Positions 37,280-46,916 are shown, numbered from the stretch's first letter. The stretch is DNA of 64,000 bases from Microbacterium gubbeenense DSM 15944 (GCF_000422745.1 NZ_AUGQ01000009.1:33620-97619); one strand, 5' to 3'. Notes: a model not told the origin generated them from the sequence alone. Numbers and translations: made by a program.

Positions 37280-38320
37280 ATGGCCTCTCGACCCGCGCAG
37301 ACCGCGCACGACCCGGCACGCAGGATCCATTGGTTCGCGCGCCTGGAACGGCGCTTCCATGCGTGGCGCGAGCGCGTCGCGCGCAAGAAGGGGCGCACCC
37401 CGGTCGTGCTCCCCTTCCAGGGGTACGGCGGCGACGGCTGGGTCCGCGTGCTCGGGCGCGTGCTGATCGTTCCGCCGCCGACCGGTCACATGCGCAGGAA
37501 TGATGGCGTGCGCGGCTGGCGGTCGTTCGTCGGGATCGCGGTGGCGTACGCCAGCGTCTCGGTCACGATCGGAGACGAGACCCATGAGGTCGTCGCCGAC
37601 CGCGGCGGGGTCGTCGACATCGTCCTGCCCGCGTCGCTCGAGCCGGGCTGGCAGACGTTCCGCATGTCGGTCGAGGGCGGCGAGGCCGTCGAGGCGCACT
37701 CGTTCGTCGTGGATCCGTCGGTGCGGTTCGGCGTCGTGAGCGACGTCGATGACACGGTGATGGTCACGGCGCTCCCCCGCCCGCTGCTCGCCGCGTGGAA
37801 CTCGTTCGTCCTGAACGAGCACGCGCGCCAGCCCGTTCCCGGCATGGCGGTGCTGCTCGAGCGGCTCGTCAAGGAGCACCCGGGGGCGCCGATGATCTAC
37901 CTCTCGACCGGCGCCTGGAACGTCGCGCCGACGCTCAACCGGTTCCTGCACCGCAATCTCTTCCCGCGCGGGGCGATGCTGCTCACCGACTGGGGCCCGA
38001 CGCACGACCGCTGGTTCCGCAGCGGCCGCGAGCACAAGGAGAGCAACCTGCGCCGACTCGCGCGGGAGTTCCCGGAGATCACCTGGCTGCTCGTGGGCGA
38101 TGACGGTCAGCACGACGACGAGATCTACACCGAGTTCACAGCCGAGTACCCCGCGTCGGTTGCGGGCGTCGCGATCCGCCGCCTCACGACCGCCGAGGCC
38201 GTCCTCGCGGGTGGACGCGTCTCGGTTGACGACCACTCGGCGGCGGGCGTGCCGTGGATGTCTTCGCCCGACGGCGCTGGTCTCGCGAAGCGTCTCGAGC
38301 GCACCGGGATCCTCTCCTAG
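37280..38320 (+). CDS. App1-type phosphatidate phosphatase family protein (DUF2183)
   Basis: A 346-residue protein of the DUF2183/App1 catalytic family. The HAD-like nucleophile motif is FGVVSDVDDTVMVTALPR; downstream conserved segments are PMIYLSTGAWNVAPTLNRFL and LLVGDDGQHDDEIYTEF. Yeast App1 dephosphorylates phosphatidate; the bacterial substrate is unproven. No signal peptide is apparent and the N-terminus is strongly basic, so it may be membrane-associated. Pairing with a DedA protein hints at phospholipid metabolism (inference). Confidence 0.88.
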   Translation: MASRPAQTAHDPARRIHWFARLERRFHAWRERVARKKGRTPVVLPFQGYGGDGWVRVLGRVLIVPPPTGHMRRNDGVRGWRSFVGIAVAYASVSVTIGDETHEVVADRGGVVDIVLPASLEPGWQTFRMSVEGGEAVEAHSFVVDPSVRFGVVSDVDDTVMVTALPRPLLAAWNSFVLNEHARQPVPGMAVLLERLVKEHPGAPMIYLSTGAWNVAPTLNRFLHRNLFPRGAMLLTDWGPTHDRWFRSGREHKESNLRRLAREFPEITWLLVGDDGQHDDEIYTEFTAEYPASVAGVAIRRLTTAEAVLAGGRVSVDDHSAAGVPWMSSPDGAGLAKRLERTGILS

Positions 38321-38358
38321 CCTTCTCCCCTCCCCTCTGACCTTCGTTTGTCAGGGGT

Positions 38359-38374
38359 TCGAAATAGTGTTCGA
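38359..38374 (+). promoter_or_regulatory. LexA (SOS) box upstream of imuA'-imuB-dnaE2
   Basis: TCGAAATAGTGTTCGA differs from the actinobacterial consensus TCGAAC-N4-GTTCGA at one position. A second half-site TCGAAC (38391-38396) lies inside the promoter spacer. Confidence 0.85.
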
Positions 38375-38381
38375 AAGCCAC

Positions 38382-38410
38382 TTGGCATATTCGAACATTA
38401 TTTCTAGAAT
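38382..38410 (+). promoter_or_regulatory. Promoter of the imuA'-imuB-dnaE2 operon
   Basis: -35 TTGGCA (38382-38387), a 17-bp spacer and -10 TAGAAT (38405-38410). The start codon GTG follows 6 nt later, implying a leaderless transcript. The LexA half-site in the spacer would block polymerase. Confidence 0.8.
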
Positions 38411-38416
38411 GAGGGT

Positions 38417-39103
38417 GTGGGAATGGCAGCTCAGTCGGCAGAGGTCATGCGCCTGCGCACGCAGATCGGGCAGATGCAGCGGCGCACGGCGCACGCCGAC
38501 GCGCTGTCGGTGCCGGAGGCCCTCGCTCCCCTCTTCCCGTCCGGCGGCCTGCGACCGGGGGCGGCCTATGCCCTGGCCGATTCGCCCAGCCTGCTGTTCG
38601 CCCTCGCCGGCCGCTCTTCACGCGAGGGGTCATGGTGCGCGTTCATCGGCATGCCCGACCTCTCGCTGGAGGCCGCGGAGGGGTACGGCGTCGCTCCCGG
38701 CCGCGTCGCCCTCATCCCAGCCCCTGGCGAGCGGTGGCTGCAGGCGGTCTCGTCGGCCGCGGAGGTGTTCCCCCTCGTCGCGGTGCGCCCGCCGCGGGCG
38801 GCGTCCTCCGCCGAGGCCGCGCGGCTCGGAGCCCGCCTGCGCGATAGGGGCTGCGCCCTGCTCGTGGTCGGGCCATGGGAGGGCGCCGAGGCCTCGCTCA
38901 GCATCAGCGACCCCGCCTGGGGCGGGATCGGTCGAGGCCACGGCCTGATCTCTTCTCGCGCCGTCACGGTGGCTTCTGCGGGCCGGGGATCGCCCCGGCC
39001 ACGCCGGGTGCGCGTGCTGCTGCCCGGTCCCTCCGGCGGCGCGGAGGCGCACGGCGCAGGCACCGTCGCCGGCCGCCCGCACCTCGTGGCGGTGGGCGCA
39101 TGA
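38417..39103 (+). CDS. ImuA'-like protein of the mutagenesis cassette
   Basis: A 228-residue protein with little recognisable domain content apart from RecA/SulA-like regions (FPSGGLRPGAAYALAD, SWCAFIGMPDLSLEAAEGYGV, LIPAPGERWLQAVSSAAEV). It lacks a convincing Walker A. Position, size and SOS promoter identify it as the ImuA' partner of ImuB and DnaE2, needed for damage-induced mutagenesis in mycobacteria. GTG at 38417 is the leaderless start; ATG at 38423 is possible. Its stop overlaps the imuB start. Confidence 0.8.
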   Translation: MGMAAQSAEVMRLRTQIGQMQRRTAHADALSVPEALAPLFPSGGLRPGAAYALADSPSLLFALAGRSSREGSWCAFIGMPDLSLEAAEGYGVAPGRVALIPAPGERWLQAVSSAAEVFPLVAVRPPRAASSAEAARLGARLRDRGCALLVVGPWEGAEASLSISDPAWGGIGRGHGLISSRAVTVASAGRGSPRPRRVRVLLPGPSGGAEAHGAGTVAGRPHLVAVGA

Positions 39104-40644
39104 CGCTCGACACGCGCACCATCATGCTGTGGCTGCCCGATTGGCCGATCACGGCGCACCTGCGCACTCAGGCGCTCGAGGTGCCGCAGGCCGAGCGCAC
39201 GCTGCCCGATGAGCCGCTCGCCATCGTGCATGCGGGCGCCGTCGTGGCGTGCTCCGCCGCGGCGCGGGCGGAGGGCGTCGCGCGGGGTCAGCGGCGGCGC
39301 GACGCGCAGGCCGCGTGCGCCCGCCTGCGCCTGATCCCGTTCGATGCGGCTCGCGACGAGCGCGCCTTCCACGGCGTGCTCACCCATCTCGAAGATCTCG
39401 TTCCCGGCGTGCAGCCGCTGCGGCCGGGGCTCGCCGCGATCCGCGCGCGCGGCCCCGCCCGGTTCTACGGGGGCGAGGCCGAGGCGGCCGAGGCGCTGCG
39501 CGCCGCGCTCGTCGGCATCGGCCTCGACGAGGCGCGCGCGGGCATCGCCGATGGCCTCTTCACCGCCGAACAGGCCGCGCGGGCGGCGCATCCCCTCGCG
39601 ATCGTGCCTCCCGGCCGCTCCGCGGAGTTCCTCGCCCCGTTGCCGGTCACCGTCCTCGGCGACGACGACCTGGCCCTGCTGCTCGCGCGGCTCGGCGTGA
39701 AGACGCTCCGAGAGTTCGCGGCTCTCGATGCCCAGCGCGTGCACGAGAGATTCGGGCCCCGGGGGCTGCGGCTGCGCTCGCTCGCCGCGGGCGCCGACTC
39801 GCGCGTGGCCGCGCCGCGAATCCCACCGCCCGAGCTGATGCGCGAGCTCGTTCTCGAGCCTGCCCTCGAGCTCGCCGAGCAGGTCGCCTTCGCGGTGCGC
39901 CAGACCGCCGAATCGTTCTGCGAGGGCATCCGAGCAGAGCGACTCGTCTGCACGGCGGTGCGCATCACGGTAGAGACCGATCGAGGCGAGCGCAGCGAGC
40001 GGGTCTGGCAGCACCCCACGAGCTTCGATGCCGCCGGCGTCGTCGACCGCGTGCGCTGGCAGCTGCAGCCCTCCGCGCGGGAGGCGCCCGTCGAGGGCGG
40101 CGTCTCGCGGATCCAGATCGAGCCCGAGGCCGTCGACGACGGCGCGGCCCACCAGCCCGCGCTCATCGGCCAGGGCCCCGACGAGCGCTCCCACCACGCG
40201 ATGACGCGCGTTCAGGCGGTCCTGGGTCATAGGGCGGTGCTCACCCCGAGCCTCGGCGGCGGCCGGTGGTCGGCCGAGCGCGAGGGCCTCGCCCCGTGGG
40301 GCGACGTCGCCCCGCCCGAGCATCCGCGCGATCGGCCGTGGCCCGGCTCTCTCCCCGTCCCGCTCCCCTCCGAGGTGTTCCGCGATCCGCACCCGGCGCG
40401 CGTCCTCGGCGGGGGCGGCGAGATGATCTCGGTCGACGAGCGCGGCTTCGTCACCGATCCGCCCGCCACCATCGATGGTCTCGCGGTGACCGCGTGGGCG
40501 GGGCCGTGGCCCGTCATCGAGCGCACGTGGGATCCGCGCCGCGCGCGCCGCGCCCACCGATTCCAGCTGGTCGACGCGCGGGGCACCGCCTGGCTCGCCG
40601 TGTTCGAGAACGACGTCTGGTGGCTCGAAGGGCGGTACTCCTGA
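39100..40644 (+). CDS. imuB: ImuB, inactive Y-family polymerase-like mutasome adaptor
   Basis: A 514-residue Y-family homologue that links DnaE2 and ImuA' to the beta clamp. The usual catalytic acidic residues are absent: the N-terminal VDxDxFYA position reads IMLWLPDWPI, and the SxDE position is replaced by GLAAIRARGPARFYGG. The helix-hairpin-helix region (LGVKTLREFAALDAQRVHERF) and little-finger region remain. The C-terminal segment is likely to carry partner-binding sites. Start and stop overlap the neighbouring genes (ATGA, TGATG), so the three proteins are made in coupled fashion. Confidence 0.9.
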   Translation: MTLDTRTIMLWLPDWPITAHLRTQALEVPQAERTLPDEPLAIVHAGAVVACSAAARAEGVARGQRRRDAQAACARLRLIPFDAARDERAFHGVLTHLEDLVPGVQPLRPGLAAIRARGPARFYGGEAEAAEALRAALVGIGLDEARAGIADGLFTAEQAARAAHPLAIVPPGRSAEFLAPLPVTVLGDDDLALLLARLGVKTLREFAALDAQRVHERFGPRGLRLRSLAAGADSRVAAPRIPPPELMRELVLEPALELAEQVAFAVRQTAESFCEGIRAERLVCTAVRITVETDRGERSERVWQHPTSFDAAGVVDRVRWQLQPSAREAPVEGGVSRIQIEPEAVDDGAAHQPALIGQGPDERSHHAMTRVQAVLGHRAVLTPSLGGGRWSAEREGLAPWGDVAPPEHPRDRPWPGSLPVPLPSEVFRDPHPARVLGGGGEMISVDERGFVTDPPATIDGLAVTAWAGPWPVIERTWDPRRARRAHRFQLVDARGTAWLAVFENDVWWLEGRYS

Positions 40645-43600
40645 TGGGCTTCAAGAATCCGCCCGTCTCGTGGAACGAGATCGAGCGCACGCTCAGCGGC
40701 CGCCGTCCCACGGCGAGACCCGCAGCGGCCGACGGCGGCGACAGCCCGGCGTGGGGCCGGAAGCGCGGCGCCTACGAACCGCCCGAGATCCGCCGACAGA
40801 AGTCGTCCACTCGCTATGCCGAGCTGCATGCTCACTCGACGTTCTCCTTCCTCGACGGCGCCTCCTCTCCGGAAGACCTCGTCGAGGAGGCCGAGAGGCT
40901 GGGCCTCGAGGCGCTCGCGATCACCGACCACGATGGGTTCTACGGCGCCGTGCGCGCCGCGGAGGCCGCCGAGCACACCTCGGTGAAGACCGTCTTCGGC
41001 GCCGAGCTGTCGCTCGATCTGACGACGCCGCAGAAGGGCCATGCCGATCCCGAAGGCCAGCATCTGCTCGTCCTCGCCCGTGGCGAGGACGGCTATCACC
41101 GCCTCTCCCAGGCGATCACCCGGGCGCAGCTGCGCGGTAAGGAGAAGGGGCGCCCGCTGTACGACCTCGACGATCTCGCCGAGACGTCGGGCGGGCAGTG
41201 GGCGATCCTCACCGGCTGCCGGAAGGGCGCCGTCGGCCGGGCGCTGACCAGCGGGTCCCTCAGCGCGGCGGAACGTGCGCTGAGAGACCTCGTCGACCGG
41301 TTCGGCCGCGACAGCGTTCACGTCGAGCTCACCCATCACGGCGATCCGTCCGATGATCCCCGCAACGACGCACTCGCTCTCCTCGCGGAGCGTGTCGGGG
41401 TTCCCCTCGTCGCGACGGGGAACGTGCACTACGCGCGCCCCGAGCGCCTGCCGATCGCGCAGGCCGTCTCCGCGATCCGCGCGACGCGCAGCATGGACGA
41501 CCTCGACGGATGGCTGCCCGCGACGGGGGCCGCGCACCTGCGCTCGGGCGACGAGATGGCGCGCCTCTTCGAGCGGTTCCCCGGCGCCGTCGAGGCGTCT
41601 GCGCGCCTCGCGGGCGAGCTCGCCTTTCCGCTGCGCGCAGCCCGCCCGGCGCTGCCGAAGATCAGCGTTCCCCCGGGGCAGACGCCGATGTCGTACCTGC
41701 GCGATCTCGTCTGGAGCGCCGTTCCTCGTCAGTACCCGAGCCTGCGCGACGACGACAGAGAGCGCATCGCGCACGAGCTCGATGTCATCGAGCAGAAGGA
41801 TTTCCCCGGCTACTTCCTCATCGTCCGCGACATCGTGAACGAGGCGCGCCGGCGCGGCATACTCTGCCAGGGGCGCGGATCCGCGGCGAACAGCGCCGTC
41901 TGCTATCTGCTCGGCATCACGGCGGTCGACGCGATCTACTACCGTCTGCCTTTCGAGCGGTTCCTCTCGGCCATGCGCGATGAAGAGCCCGACATCGACG
42001 TCGACTTCGATAGCGACCGTCGTGAAGAGATCATCCAGTGGGTCTACGAACAGCACGGGCGCGACCGCGCCGCCCAGGTCGCCAACGTCATCCAGTACCG
42101 CCCGAAGAACGCCGTGCGCGACGTCGCCCGCGCCCTCGGCTTCTCGCCGGGCCAGCAGGACGCCTGGTCGCGGCAGATCGAGCGCTGGGGCGCCACGATC
42201 GAGTCGGGCGGCGACCACGACATCCCCGATCAGGTGCTCGAATACGCCATGGGCGTCATGGGCGCGCCCCGCCACCTCGGCATCCACTCGGGCGGCATGG
42301 TGCTCACCGATCGGCCCGTCGGCGAGGTCGTGCCGATCGAGCACGCGCGCATGCCCGGTCGCACCGTCATCCAGTGGGACAAGGACGATGCCGCGTGGAT
42401 GGGGCTCGTGAAGTTCGACCTGCTCGGGCTCGGCATGCTCGCCGCGCTGCAGCACTGCTTCGACATCATCCGCGAGGCCACGGGCGAGGTGTTCGACCTG
42501 CGCGAGCTCCCCCGCGAGGAGCCCGCGGTGTATGACATGCTCTGCCGCGCCGATTCGATCGGCGTGTTCCAGGTCGAATCGCGCGCGCAGATCGGCCTTC
42601 TCCCCCGCTTGCAGCCCCGAGCCTTCTACGACCTCGCGATCCAGATCGCGCTGATCCGTCCCGGCCCGATCCAGGGCGGCGCCGTGCACCCGTTCGTGCG
42701 GCGCAAGATGGGCACCGATCCCATCGCCTATCCCCATCCCAAGCTCGAACCGGTGCTCGAACGCACGCTGGGCATCCCGGTCTTCCAGGAGCAGCTCATG
42801 CAGATGGCGATGGCAATCGGCGACTGCACGGGAGAGGACGCAGACCTGTTGCGACGTGCGATGGGCTCCAAGCGCGGCGTCGAGCGCATCGAGTCGCTGC
42901 GGGAGAAGCTCTACGACGGCATGGCCGGCAACGGCATCACCGGCGACGAGGCGGATGGGCTCTACGCGCAGATCCAGGCGTTCGCGAACTTCGGTTTCGC
43001 CGAGTCGCACTCGCTCTCGTTCGCACTGCTCGTGTACGCGAGCTCGTGGATCAAGCTGCACTACCCCGCCGCCTTCCTGGCGGGTCTGCTGCGCGCACAG
43101 CCCATGGGGTTCTATTCGCCCGCGACCCTCACCTCCGATGCCCGCCGGCACGGCGTCGAGGTGCGCCGACCCGACATCCTGCGCTCGAGAGCTGAGGAGA
43201 CCCTCGAGGTGCTCGATCCGAATCGTCGCGGCGCGACGGGTCACGACTCGTGTCTGCGCGATCAGGAGTCGCCCCCGGCCGCGTTCGACCGGCGCGCGCC
43301 GGACGAGTCTGCCGCGCACCGCCGCGACGGCGGGTTCGCCGTGCGACTCGGGCTCGCGGGCGTCACCGGGGTGGGCGAGAGGACGGCGCGCGCCATCGTG
43401 GCCGAGCGCGACAGGGGCGGAGATTTCCGCTCGATGACCGATCTCGTACGCCGCACAGGCATCACCGAGCGACAGCTCGAGTCGCTCGCCTCGGCCGGGG
43501 CGTTCGCCGCTTTCGGACACGGTATGCGCGACGCGCTGTGGCTCGCGGGGGCCGCGTCCGACGAGCGGCCCGAGTTCCTCGAGGGCACGGGCGCGAGCGT

Positions 43601-44039
43601 GCAACCGCCGCTGTTCGGAGATCCCACGAGCTATGAGCGTCTCGCGAGCGACCTCTGGGCCACGGGAGTCTCGACCGACGATCATCCCCTCGCGCATTTC
43701 CGCTCCCCGCTCGACGCGCGCGGGGTGCTCACCTCCTCCGACCTGCGTTCCCACGAGACCGGGCGGCGCGTCGAGGTGGCGGGGCTCGTGACGCACCGGC
43801 AGCGACCCGCGACGGCCTCCGGCATCACCTTCCTCAACCTCGAGGACGAGCACGGGCTCGTGAACGTCGTCTGCTCCGTGGGCGTCTGGACGAGGTATCG
43901 CCACCTCGTGCGCGACCGACCGGCGCTCATCGCGCGGGGCATCCTCGAGCGATCCCCCGAGGGCGTTGTGAACATCGTCGCCGACGGCTTCGAAGACCTG
44001 TCGGTCGGCATCGGTCACCGATCGCGCGATTTCCGTTAG
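40644..44039 (+). CDS. dnaE2: Error-prone DNA polymerase DnaE2
   Basis: A 1131-residue C-family polymerase for translesion synthesis. The PHP domain starts YAELHAHSTFSFLDGASSPE; the catalytic triad Asp450, Asp452 and Asp454 lies in PDIDVDFD; the thumb and fingers include GRGSAANSAVCYLLGIT. A C-terminal OB fold is present (RRVEVAGLVTHRQRPATASG). The extreme C-terminus lacks the tau-binding region of replicative DnaE1, as expected for DnaE2. The stop codon overlaps a -10 box for the next gene. Confidence 0.96.
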   Translation: MGFKNPPVSWNEIERTLSGRRPTARPAAADGGDSPAWGRKRGAYEPPEIRRQKSSTRYAELHAHSTFSFLDGASSPEDLVEEAERLGLEALAITDHDGFYGAVRAAEAAEHTSVKTVFGAELSLDLTTPQKGHADPEGQHLLVLARGEDGYHRLSQAITRAQLRGKEKGRPLYDLDDLAETSGGQWAILTGCRKGAVGRALTSGSLSAAERALRDLVDRFGRDSVHVELTHHGDPSDDPRNDALALLAERVGVPLVATGNVHYARPERLPIAQAVSAIRATRSMDDLDGWLPATGAAHLRSGDEMARLFERFPGAVEASARLAGELAFPLRAARPALPKISVPPGQTPMSYLRDLVWSAVPRQYPSLRDDDRERIAHELDVIEQKDFPGYFLIVRDIVNEARRRGILCQGRGSAANSAVCYLLGITAVDAIYYRLPFERFLSAMRDEEPDIDVDFDSDRREEIIQWVYEQHGRDRAAQVANVIQYRPKNAVRDVARALGFSPGQQDAWSRQIERWGATIESGGDHDIPDQVLEYAMGVMGAPRHLGIHSGGMVLTDRPVGEVVPIEHARMPGRTVIQWDKDDAAWMGLVKFDLLGLGMLAALQHCFDIIREATGEVFDLRELPREEPAVYDMLCRADSIGVFQVESRAQIGLLPRLQPRAFYDLAIQIALIRPGPIQGGAVHPFVRRKMGTDPIAYPHPKLEPVLERTLGIPVFQEQLMQMAMAIGDCTGEDADLLRRAMGSKRGVERIESLREKLYDGMAGNGITGDEADGLYAQIQAFANFGFAESHSLSFALLVYASSWIKLHYPAAFLAGLLRAQPMGFYSPATLTSDARRHGVEVRRPDILRSRAEETLEVLDPNRRGATGHDSCLRDQESPPAAFDRRAPDESAAHRRDGGFAVRLGLAGVTGVGERTARAIVAERDRGGDFRSMTDLVRRTGITERQLESLASAGAFAAFGHGMRDALWLAGAASDERPEFLEGTGASVQPPLFGDPTSYERLASDLWATGVSTDDHPLAHFRSPLDARGVLTSSDLRSHETGRRVEVAGLVTHRQRPATASGITFLNLEDEHGLVNVVCSVGVWTRYRHLVRDRPALIARGILERSPEGVVNIVADGFEDLSVGIGHRSRDFR

Positions 44040-44042
44040 GTT
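44037..44042 (+). promoter_or_regulatory. -10 box of the SRAP gene, overlapping the dnaE2 stop codon
   Basis: TAGGTT, 6 nt before the ATG at 44049. The TAG is also the dnaE2 stop. Confidence 0.45.
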
Positions 44043-44048
44043 CGAGGC

Positions 44049-44738
44049 ATGTGCGGACGATTCGTGGTGGCCCGTGTCGGCAGCGAGCTCGTCAGCGAGC
44101 TGAGCGTCGATCTCGTGAGCGACGATCTTCCGCAGCCGAGCTTCAACATCGCGCCGACCGCGCTCGCTGCCATCGTGCTCGACTCTGCGAAGTCCGATCC
44201 GCCGACGCGGCGCCTGGAGCCCGCCCGGTGGGGTCTCGTTCCCGGCTGGGCGAAGGACCTCTCGGTCGGAGCCCGCGCGTTCAACGCCCGTTCCGAGACG
44301 GTCGCGGAGAAGCGCACGTTCGCCCCGGCGTTCGCGAAGCGCCGAGCCGTCGTTCCCGCCACTGGCTACTACGAGTGGAAGGTCACCGACGACGGCAAGC
44401 TGCCGTTGTTCATCCACCCCGCGGGCGGCGAGCCGATGCTGTTCGCCGGGCTGTACGAGTGGTGGAAAGATCCGCAGGACGCGTGGGTTCTGAGCTTCAC
44501 GATCCTCACCCGCGACGCCGTCGGCGACCTCGGGTCGATCCACCATCGCATGCCGGTCTTCCTCGATTCCGACCACGCCGACGCGTGGCTCGACACCGAC
44601 ATCGACGCCCCGCACGACGTCCTCGAGGCCGCCCTCGACGACGCGCCGCGCGTGGCCGAGTCGTTCGCGTGGCACGAGGTCGACCGCGCCGTCGGCAACG
44701 TGCGCAACGACTCCCCGGATCTCATCGAACCGGTCTGA
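44049..44738 (+). CDS. SOS response-associated peptidase (SRAP, YedK/HMCES family)
   Basis: A 229-residue protein that forms covalent DNA-protein crosslinks at abasic sites in single-stranded DNA. The catalytic Cys2 is exposed by Met removal (MCGRFVVA). Other conserved motifs are SFNIAPTALAAIV, ARPWGLVPGWAK-type RWGLVPGWAKD, AFNARSETVAEK, the GYYEWK glutamate region, and IHHRMPVFL. Position directly after imuA'-imuB-dnaE2 fits damage tolerance, but it appears to have its own -10 box. Confidence 0.95.
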   Translation: MCGRFVVARVGSELVSELSVDLVSDDLPQPSFNIAPTALAAIVLDSAKSDPPTRRLEPARWGLVPGWAKDLSVGARAFNARSETVAEKRTFAPAFAKRRAVVPATGYYEWKVTDDGKLPLFIHPAGGEPMLFAGLYEWWKDPQDAWVLSFTILTRDAVGDLGSIHHRMPVFLDSDHADAWLDTDIDAPHDVLEAALDDAPRVAESFAWHEVDRAVGNVRNDSPDLIEPV

Positions 44739-44750
44739 GAAGATGAACGG

Positions 44751-46034
44751 GTGACGACCATTCCTGACGACGCCCGCAGCCACATCGATGACCTCGCCGC
44801 CTTCGTTACGGCCTCGCCCTCTTCGTACCACGCGGCCGCCGAGGCGCGCAGGCGCCTCGAGGAGTCGGGGTTCGTTCCCCTCGTCGAGCACGACGAATGG
44901 GCGCTCACGCCCGGCGGAAAGTACGTCGTCGTGCGGGAGGGATCCGTGATCGCGTTCGTACTGCCGGGCGAGGTCACGGCGACGACGCCGTTCCAGATCG
45001 TCGGGGCCCACACCGACTCGCCGAGCTTCAAACTCAAGCCGAAGCCCTCCACGACGGGTGCTGGCGGCTGGTGGCAGCTCGGCTGGGAGGTCTACGGCGG
45101 CCCGCTCGTCAACTCTTGGCTCGATCGCGAGCTCTGCCTCGCCGGCCGCATCGTCACGCTCGCAGGCGAGGAGCACTTCGTGAAGACGGCCCCGATCGCG
45201 CGCATCCCGCAGCTCGCGATCCACCTCGACCGGCAGGTCGGCGACGGTCTGAAGCTCGACAAGCAGCAGCACACCGCGCCGGTGTGGGGGCTCGGAGACG
45301 CAGAATCGGCCGACATCGTCGCCGTTCTCGCGCGCGAGGCCGGCGTCGCTCCCGAGGTGATCGGCGGCATGGACATCGTGGCCGCCGACACCCAGCCTCC
45401 TCGTCCCTTCGGCGCCGACGACGCCCTGTTCGCGAGCGGCAGGCTCGACAACCTGCTCTCCGCGCACGCCGGTGTCGTGGCGATCGCCGCGGCCTCCCCA
45501 GTCGAGGCGATCGCGATGTTCGCGGCGTTCGACCACGAGGAGATCGGATCCGCGTCGCGCTCGGGCGCGGCGGGTCCGTTCCACGAGGAAGTGCTGTCGC
45601 GGATTCTCGCTGCGTTCGGTGCGGGCACCGAGGATCGCGCGCGTAGCTTCGCCGGTTCGCTGCATGTCTCGAGCGATGTCGGCCACGCCGTGCACCCGAA
45701 CTATGCTGACCGCCACGACCCCGCGAACCACCCCGTCGCGGGCGGCGGCCCGATCCTGAAGATCAACGCGAATCAGCGCTACGCGACCGACGCGCACGGC
45801 GCCGCCGCGTGGCAGGCGGCGTGCCGTACCGCGGGCGTTCCGACGCAGGAGTTCGTCTCGAACAACGCCATGCCGTGCGGATCGACGATCGGCCCGATCT
45901 CGGCGACCCGACTCGGAATCCGCACGGTCGACGTGGGCGTGCCGATCCTCTCGATGCACTCGGCGCGCGAGCTGACCGCTGTCGTCGACCCGTGGTACCT
46001 GACGCGGGCCATGTCGGCGATCCTCGACCGGTGA
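44751..46034 (+). CDS. M18 family aminopeptidase
   Basis: A 427-residue zinc aspartyl-aminopeptidase type enzyme. Metal and catalytic residues lie in GAHTDSPSFKLKP, ASGRLDNL, FDHEEIGSAS, SSDVGHAVHPNY and the C-terminal LSMHSARE histidine. Cytoplasmic; probably trims acidic N-terminal residues from peptides. GTG start at 44751. Its stop region overlaps the next gene's GTG by 4 bp. Confidence 0.94.
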   Translation: MTTIPDDARSHIDDLAAFVTASPSSYHAAAEARRRLEESGFVPLVEHDEWALTPGGKYVVVREGSVIAFVLPGEVTATTPFQIVGAHTDSPSFKLKPKPSTTGAGGWWQLGWEVYGGPLVNSWLDRELCLAGRIVTLAGEEHFVKTAPIARIPQLAIHLDRQVGDGLKLDKQQHTAPVWGLGDAESADIVAVLAREAGVAPEVIGGMDIVAADTQPPRPFGADDALFASGRLDNLLSAHAGVVAIAAASPVEAIAMFAAFDHEEIGSASRSGAAGPFHEEVLSRILAAFGAGTEDRARSFAGSLHVSSDVGHAVHPNYADRHDPANHPVAGGGPILKINANQRYATDAHGAAAWQAACRTAGVPTQEFVSNNAMPCGSTIGPISATRLGIRTVDVGVPILSMHSARELTAVVDPWYLTRAMSAILDR

Positions 46035-46873
46035 CGGTCTTCGCCTCAGACGACTGGCGGCAGCGCGAGAGCGCGCACGCCGACCGAGCGACGGCTCTGA
46101 CGGCCGAGCACATTGCCCGGCGCAGCCGAGGCGAGACGCACCCCGTGTGGGATTTCCTGTTCACGTACTACTCGTACAAACCGTCCGCGCTTTCTCGGTG
46201 GCATCCCGGGGCGGGTGTCGAGCTCGAGGATGCGGCGAGCGACGATCGCGCCGCGTGGCGCTGGTACGTGCCCGGGAGCGCAGCGGGATCCCTTCGCGTC
46301 GACGCGGAGTCGTACGAAGCAGATAAGCGCGCCGTCGTGCGGCTCGCACGCATCATGCTGCGACGCACGTCCGAGCGGCCGGGCCAGTTCGACTGCTTCG
46401 GGCTGCACGAGTGGGCCATGGTCTACCGGCAGGACGAGCACCGGCATGCGCAGCCGCTTCGCCTCGGTCAGAGGCAGACCGACGAGGTCGTGGAGAGTCA
46501 CGACCTCAAGTGCACCCACTTCGATGCGTTCCGGTTCTTCACGCCCGACGCCGTGCCGCGCAACCGCCAGCCGCTCACGGTCGACGAGCGAACGGCGAAC
46601 GAACAGCCCGGGTGCCTGCACGCGGGCATGGACGTGTACAAGTGGGCGATGAAGCTCGGACCGTTGGTTCCGGGCCACTTGCTGCTCGACGCCTTCGAGC
46701 TCGCCCGCGACATCCGCCTGCTCGACATGCAGGCCGCGCCGTACGACCTGTCGGACTTCGGCGTCGTACCGGTGCAGATCGAGACGCCCGCGGGCAAGGC
46801 CCAATACGTGCGGCAGCAGCGCGGGTTTGCCGAGCGCGCGGATGCTCTTCGCCGCGCGATTCTCGCCGCCTGA
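46031..46873 (+). CDS. Protein annotated as 3-methyladenine DNA glycosylase in actinobacteria
   Basis: A 280-residue protein with the segments GETHPVWDFLFTYYSYKPS, FDCFGLHEWAMVY, LKCTHFDAFRFFTPDA and EQPGCLHAGMDVYKWAMKLG. Homologues commonly carry the 3-methyladenine glycosylase label, but I see neither an HhH-GPD nor an AAG-type motif, so the function is uncertain. The many His, Cys and Asp residues suggest a metal enzyme. GTG start overlaps the aminopeptidase stop (GTGA). Confidence 0.75.
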   Translation: MTVFASDDWRQRESAHADRATALTAEHIARRSRGETHPVWDFLFTYYSYKPSALSRWHPGAGVELEDAASDDRAAWRWYVPGSAAGSLRVDAESYEADKRAVVRLARIMLRRTSERPGQFDCFGLHEWAMVYRQDEHRHAQPLRLGQRQTDEVVESHDLKCTHFDAFRFFTPDAVPRNRQPLTVDERTANEQPGCLHAGMDVYKWAMKLGPLVPGHLLLDAFELARDIRLLDMQAAPYDLSDFGVVPVQIETPAGKAQYVRQQRGFAERADALRRAILAA

Positions 46874-46916
46874 ACAGAATTTCGCCGAGCCTCTGTCGCC
46901 CGCAACCATCCGCAGA

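Noticed and set aside
40227..45959. Very long open frame on the minus strand opposite imuB, dnaE2, SRAP and the aminopeptidase
   Set aside because: Its product is Arg/Glu/His/Asp-rich low-complexity sequence with no motif. It is a shadow of GC-rich coding DNA and lies antisense to four well-supported genes.
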